A stretch of 64,000 nt of DNA from Butyrivibrio hungatei DSM 14810 (lineage in GTDB: Bacteria; Bacillota; Clostridia; Lachnospirales; Lachnospiraceae). Positions within the stretch are counted from its first letter, which is position 1. Each line of letters opens with the position of its first letter. Under the pieces are notes generated by a model. It made no database searches. It had not been told where the DNA came from and worked only from the letters and a program-made list of their open reading frames with translations. The position numbers and the translations under genes were made by a program. Below are positions 61,049 to 64,000 of the stretch, piece after piece. Location of the stretch: assembly GCF_900143205.1 (NCBI RefSeq), contig NZ_FRDH01000003.1:186001-250000 (forward strand). Direction: 5' to 3'.

Positions 61049-63070
61049 TCAAGCTGTCTCAGCCTTCATTCCTGTATAAAGCTGATAATATCTCTGTTTC
61101 TTGGCAATAAGCTCGTCGTGAGTGCCCTGCTCTACGATGCGGCCCTGCTCAAGAACAATGATGCAGTCACTGTTACGAACAGTTGAAAGTCTGTGAGCAA
61201 TTACGAAGGTTGTTCTGCCCTTCATAAGTTTATCCATACCATCCTGAACAATCTTCTCAGTACGTGTATCAATTGAGGATGTAGCCTCATCAAGGATCAG
61301 TACTGGTGGATCAGCGATGGCTGCTCTTGCAATAGCAAGGAGCTGTCTCTGTCCCTGTGAAAGGTTTGCTCCATCTCCTGTGAGCATTGTGTCGTATCCA
61401 TCAGGAAGACGCTTGATAAAACTGTGTGCATTTGCAAGCTTTGCTGCTGCAATTACTTCTTCATCTGTGGCATCAAGCTTACCGTATCTGATATTCTCTT
61501 TTACCGTACCAGTAAAGAGATGTGTATCCTGAAGTACTATACCAAGTGAGCGACGAAGATCTGCCTTCTTGATCTTATTGATATTGATGTTATCGTATCT
61601 GATCTTACCATCCTGAATATCATAGAATCTGTTGATAAGATTAGTAATGGTAGTCTTGCCTGCACCTGTAGAACCTACAAAAGCGATTTTCTGACCAGGC
61701 TTTGCATGAAGCACGATATCATGAAGTACCATCTTTTCATCTGTATAACCAAAGTCTACGCCGTTAAATGTAACATCACCTTCCATTGGCTGGTATGTTG
61801 TGGTGCCTGTAGCCTTGTGATAATGCTTCCAAGCCCAGTGTCCTGTATGATGATCTGCTTCTACTATCTGGCCATCTTTTTCCTCTGCATCTACTAAGAG
61901 CACATAGCCTTCATCTGTCTCAGGCTTTTCATCAAGGAGTCTAAAGATTCTCTCTGCACCAGCAAGAGCCATGATGATAGAGTTAAACTGCATGCTGACC
62001 TGGTTGATAGGCATACTGAAGTTCTTGTTAAAAGTAAGGAAACTTGCAAGAGCTCCGACTGTTAAGCCTTTTTCTATATCATGAACCTGGTTTACTTCCC
62101 TATTAAGCTCATGATTAAGTATCAGGAAGGTCGCAAGTGCACCTACGGATACGCCAAGTGCTGAACTGTCAAAGATAGCAATGGCGCCGCCAATCATAGC
62201 GCAAAGTACGTAGCTTGTATTACCGAGCTGAGCATTGATAGGTCCAAGGGCTCCTGAAAATCCATTAGCTTTAAATGCGCTCTCGTAGAGCTGCTGATTA
62301 AGTTCATCGAACCTTTCGATAGCCTCCTGCTCGTGGTTAAATACTTTGATGACCTTCTGTCCAGACATCATCTCTTCGATATAACCATTGAGGGATCCAA
62401 GGTTCTTTTGCTGTGCTACGAAGTTCTTACCAGAAGCTGATGTAGCCTTGGCTGAGCAAAAGAGCATAACAGCTACCATGATAAGAGTTACGATAGTAAG
62501 CGGAATACTAAGGACAAACATTGAGATCAGCACGCTGACTATGGTAATTGCACTACTTAAAAGCTGAGGAATACTCTGGCTGATCATCTGCCTCAAGGTA
62601 TCGATATCATTGGTATAAACTGACATAATGTCGCCGTGGGCGTTTGTATCAAAATACTTGATAGGAAGGCTCTCCATGTGTTCAAAGAGCTCTTCACGAA
62701 GTCTTCTCAAGGTACCCTGGTTAATATACACCATGACCTTAGCCTGTACATATGCGGCAATTACGCCAAGCGCATAGAAACACGCAACTCTTTTGATTGC
62801 TCCAAAGAGTGGTCCAAAATCTTTGCTGCCGCTATCGATCATTGGCTGAATGTATGAATCAATAAGCTCTCTTGTAAAAAGAGTTCCCTGCACACTTGAA
62901 AATACTGAAACAATAATGCATACAAGAATAGTTATCATATGAACAGGATAAAACTTAAACACATATCCCATTATTCTTTTGAAAAGCGCACCAGGATTAT
63001 TGATCTTTGGTCTTGGCATGCCTCGACCTGGCCTTGCACCTGGTCCTTTGATCTGTTTATTATCTGCCAT
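61049..63070 (-). CDS. ABC exporter half-transporter (MdlB/LmrD-like)
   Basis: The 673-residue protein has a six-helix exporter domain (about 25-340) and a C-terminal ATPase: Walker A GSTGAGKTT, signature LSQGQRQLLA, Walker B LILDEATSS, H-loop IAHRLST. It should pair with the upstream gene as a heterodimeric exporter of drugs or peptides. The start is the ATG at 63070 behind GAGGTGA; a GTG three codons up is less likely. The family-typical insertion before the ATPase (HHTGHWAWKHYHK) is present. An additional repeat of VGALATFL/VGALASFL with about 28 residues between suggests an internal duplication. Confidence 0.93.
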   Translation of the reverse strand: MADNKQIKGPGARPGRGMPRPKINNPGALFKRIMGYVFKFYPVHMITILVCIIVSVFSSVQGTLFTRELIDSYIQPMIDSGSKDFGPLFGAIKRVACFYALGVIAAYVQAKVMVYINQGTLRRLREELFEHMESLPIKYFDTNAHGDIMSVYTNDIDTLRQMISQSIPQLLSSAITIVSVLISMFVLSIPLTIVTLIMVAVMLFCSAKATSASGKNFVAQQKNLGSLNGYIEEMMSGQKVIKVFNHEQEAIERFDELNQQLYESAFKANGFSGALGPINAQLGNTSYVLCAMIGGAIAIFDSSALGVSVGALATFLILNHELNREVNQVHDIEKGLTVGALASFLTFNKNFSMPINQVSMQFNSIIMALAGAERIFRLLDEKPETDEGYVLLVDAEEKDGQIVEADHHTGHWAWKHYHKATGTTTYQPMEGDVTFNGVDFGYTDEKMVLHDIVLHAKPGQKIAFVGSTGAGKTTITNLINRFYDIQDGKIRYDNININKIKKADLRRSLGIVLQDTHLFTGTVKENIRYGKLDATDEEVIAAAKLANAHSFIKRLPDGYDTMLTGDGANLSQGQRQLLAIARAAIADPPVLILDEATSSIDTRTEKIVQDGMDKLMKGRTTFVIAHRLSTVRNSDCIIVLEQGRIVEQGTHDELIAKKQRYYQLYTGMKAETA

Positions 63071-63080
63071 ATTCTTCACC

Positions 63081-64000
63081 TCATCCTACTGAATCAAAGT
63101 CTGCGTCGCCACTTACACCTGTCTGTGACTCATAAACTTCTCTGTAAATATCATTAGTCTTAAGGAGTTCATCATGAGATCCAAATCCATTGACCTGACC
63201 ATCATCCATGACGATTATCCTGTCACAGCCCTGAACTGAACTGATTCTCTGAGCAATGATAAGCTTTGTGGTTCCAGGAATTTCCTCTGCAAAGGCCTTT
63301 CTGATCTTGGCATCTGTTGCTGTATCTACAGCACTTGTAGAATCATCAAGGATCAGGATCTTTGGCTTTTTCAAAAGAGCTCTGGCAATACAAAGTCTCT
63401 GTCTCTGTCCACCAGATACATTTGCTCCGCCCTGCTCTATTTCTGTGTTATATCCAAGAGGCATCCTATCAATGAATTCATCAGCACATGCCATCTGGCA
63501 GGCTTTCTTGCACTCTTCCTCAGTAGCATCCTTGTTGCCCCATCTGAGATTATCAAGGATAGTTCCGGAGAAAAGAACATTCTTTTGAAGAACAACTGAA
63601 ACCTGATCTCTCAAAGTCTCAAGATCATAATCTCGTACATCTATTCCGCCAACCTTTACGCTTCCTTCTGTGACATCATAAAGTCTGCTGATGAGGTTCA
63701 CCAGAGATGACTTGGCAGAACCAGTACCACCAATGATACCTATGGTCTCGCCAGCATGTATATCAAGATTTATGTCTTTTAACACAGGTTCCTCAGAAGT
63801 CTTGTTATAAGCGAAGCTTACATGATCAAAAGAAATGCTTCCGTCTGGAACCTTTGTGATAGCATCTTCCTTATTGGTAATATCTGCCTTTTCCTCAATG
63901 ACTTCTGCAATACGCTTAGCACTGGCAGATGCCATCGTGATCATTACAAAGATCATACCAAGCATCATAAGATTCATAAGGATCGTCATGCAATAAGTAA
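63081..64000 (-). CDS. ABC exporter half-transporter, C-terminal part (partial)
   Basis: At least 306 residues run from the right edge to the TAG at 63081. They contain the end of the membrane domain and the ATPase: Walker A GGTGSAKSS (Ala where Gly is usual), signature VSGGQRQRLCIARALL, Walker B ILILDDSTSAVD with Asp where the catalytic Glu is normally found, and IIAQRISS with Gln in place of the H-loop His. Such a degenerate site beside an intact partner is typical of heterodimeric exporters. It lies 10 bp upstream of the second half-transporter. The frame is open at the edge. Confidence 0.93.
   Translation of the reverse strand, partial: TYCMTILMNLMMLGMIFVMITMASASAKRIAEVIEEKADITNKEDAITKVPDGSISFDHVSFAYNKTSEEPVLKDINLDIHAGETIGIIGGTGSAKSSLVNLISRLYDVTEGSVKVGGIDVRDYDLETLRDQVSVVLQKNVLFSGTILDNLRWGNKDATEEECKKACQMACADEFIDRMPLGYNTEIEQGGANVSGGQRQRLCIARALLKKPKILILDDSTSAVDTATDAKIRKAFAEEIPGTTKLIIAQRISSVQGCDRIIVMDDGQVNGFGSHDELLKTNDIYREVYESQTGVSGDADFDSVG

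Overview
The window looks like a chromosome segment of a low-GC Firmicute, most likely a rumen or gut Lachnospiraceae close to Butyrivibrio or Pseudobutyrivibrio. This is inferred from gene content and order: an HI0933-cmk-ispH-rpsA operon, a gap-pgk-tpi operon, polysaccharide-binding and GH2 genes, a NusG-II/Gx-transporter pair, and a clostridial type VII secretion locus. No rRNA, tRNA or CRISPR array was seen.

Layout. 1-3.2 kb: the first 13 codons of a CobW-type GTPase, a membrane-anchored coiled-coil protein, and a NusG-II/Gx transporter pair whose second gene carries a perfect 54-bp tandem duplication. 3.2-13.3 kb: cheR; an apparent operon tetR-rpiR-HI0933-cmk-ispH-rpsA; mgtC; and an EAL-GGDEF signalling protein with a damaged EAL site. 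13.3-23 kb: a YgjP-like metalloprotease, a SNF2 helicase, aroK, a secreted multi-CBM protein with no catalytic module, and a GH2 glycosidase. 23-26.5 kb: the gap-pgk-tpi operon, with two homologous structured RNA elements in its intergenic gaps. 26.6-32.6 kb (plus strand): a PHP phosphatase, then a compact pilus-like operon (degenerate GGDEF, transglutaminase lipoprotein, GspF/PilC, four pilin-like membrane proteins), then cheY.

32.7-60.8 kb is the main accessory region. From 46383 down to about 32690 runs a type VII secretion operon: EsaB/YukD-like ubiquitin fold, a membrane FHA protein with a trypsin-like but catalytically dead domain, WXG100 and other small helical proteins, EssC, a second FHA protein, a TadZ/ParA-like ATPase, a polymorphic toxin with an EndoU tip, and its putative immunity gene. 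EssA, EssB and EsaA are not recognisable. From 46.7 to 60.8 kb lie two more toxins built on the same long trunk (one with an HNH/AHH-like tip, one with an unrecognised tip) and about a dozen immunity-type genes (Imm11/DUF1629, SMI1/KNR4, DUF4274, TPR). This part holds decayed toxin tips, truncated immunity genes and a 582-bp duplication, which suggests continuing replacement of toxin-immunity modules.

The window ends in a two-gene heterodimeric ABC exporter that runs off the right edge. Promoter and terminator calls are by eye. Operons are inferred from spacing, overlaps and hairpins with U-tracts.
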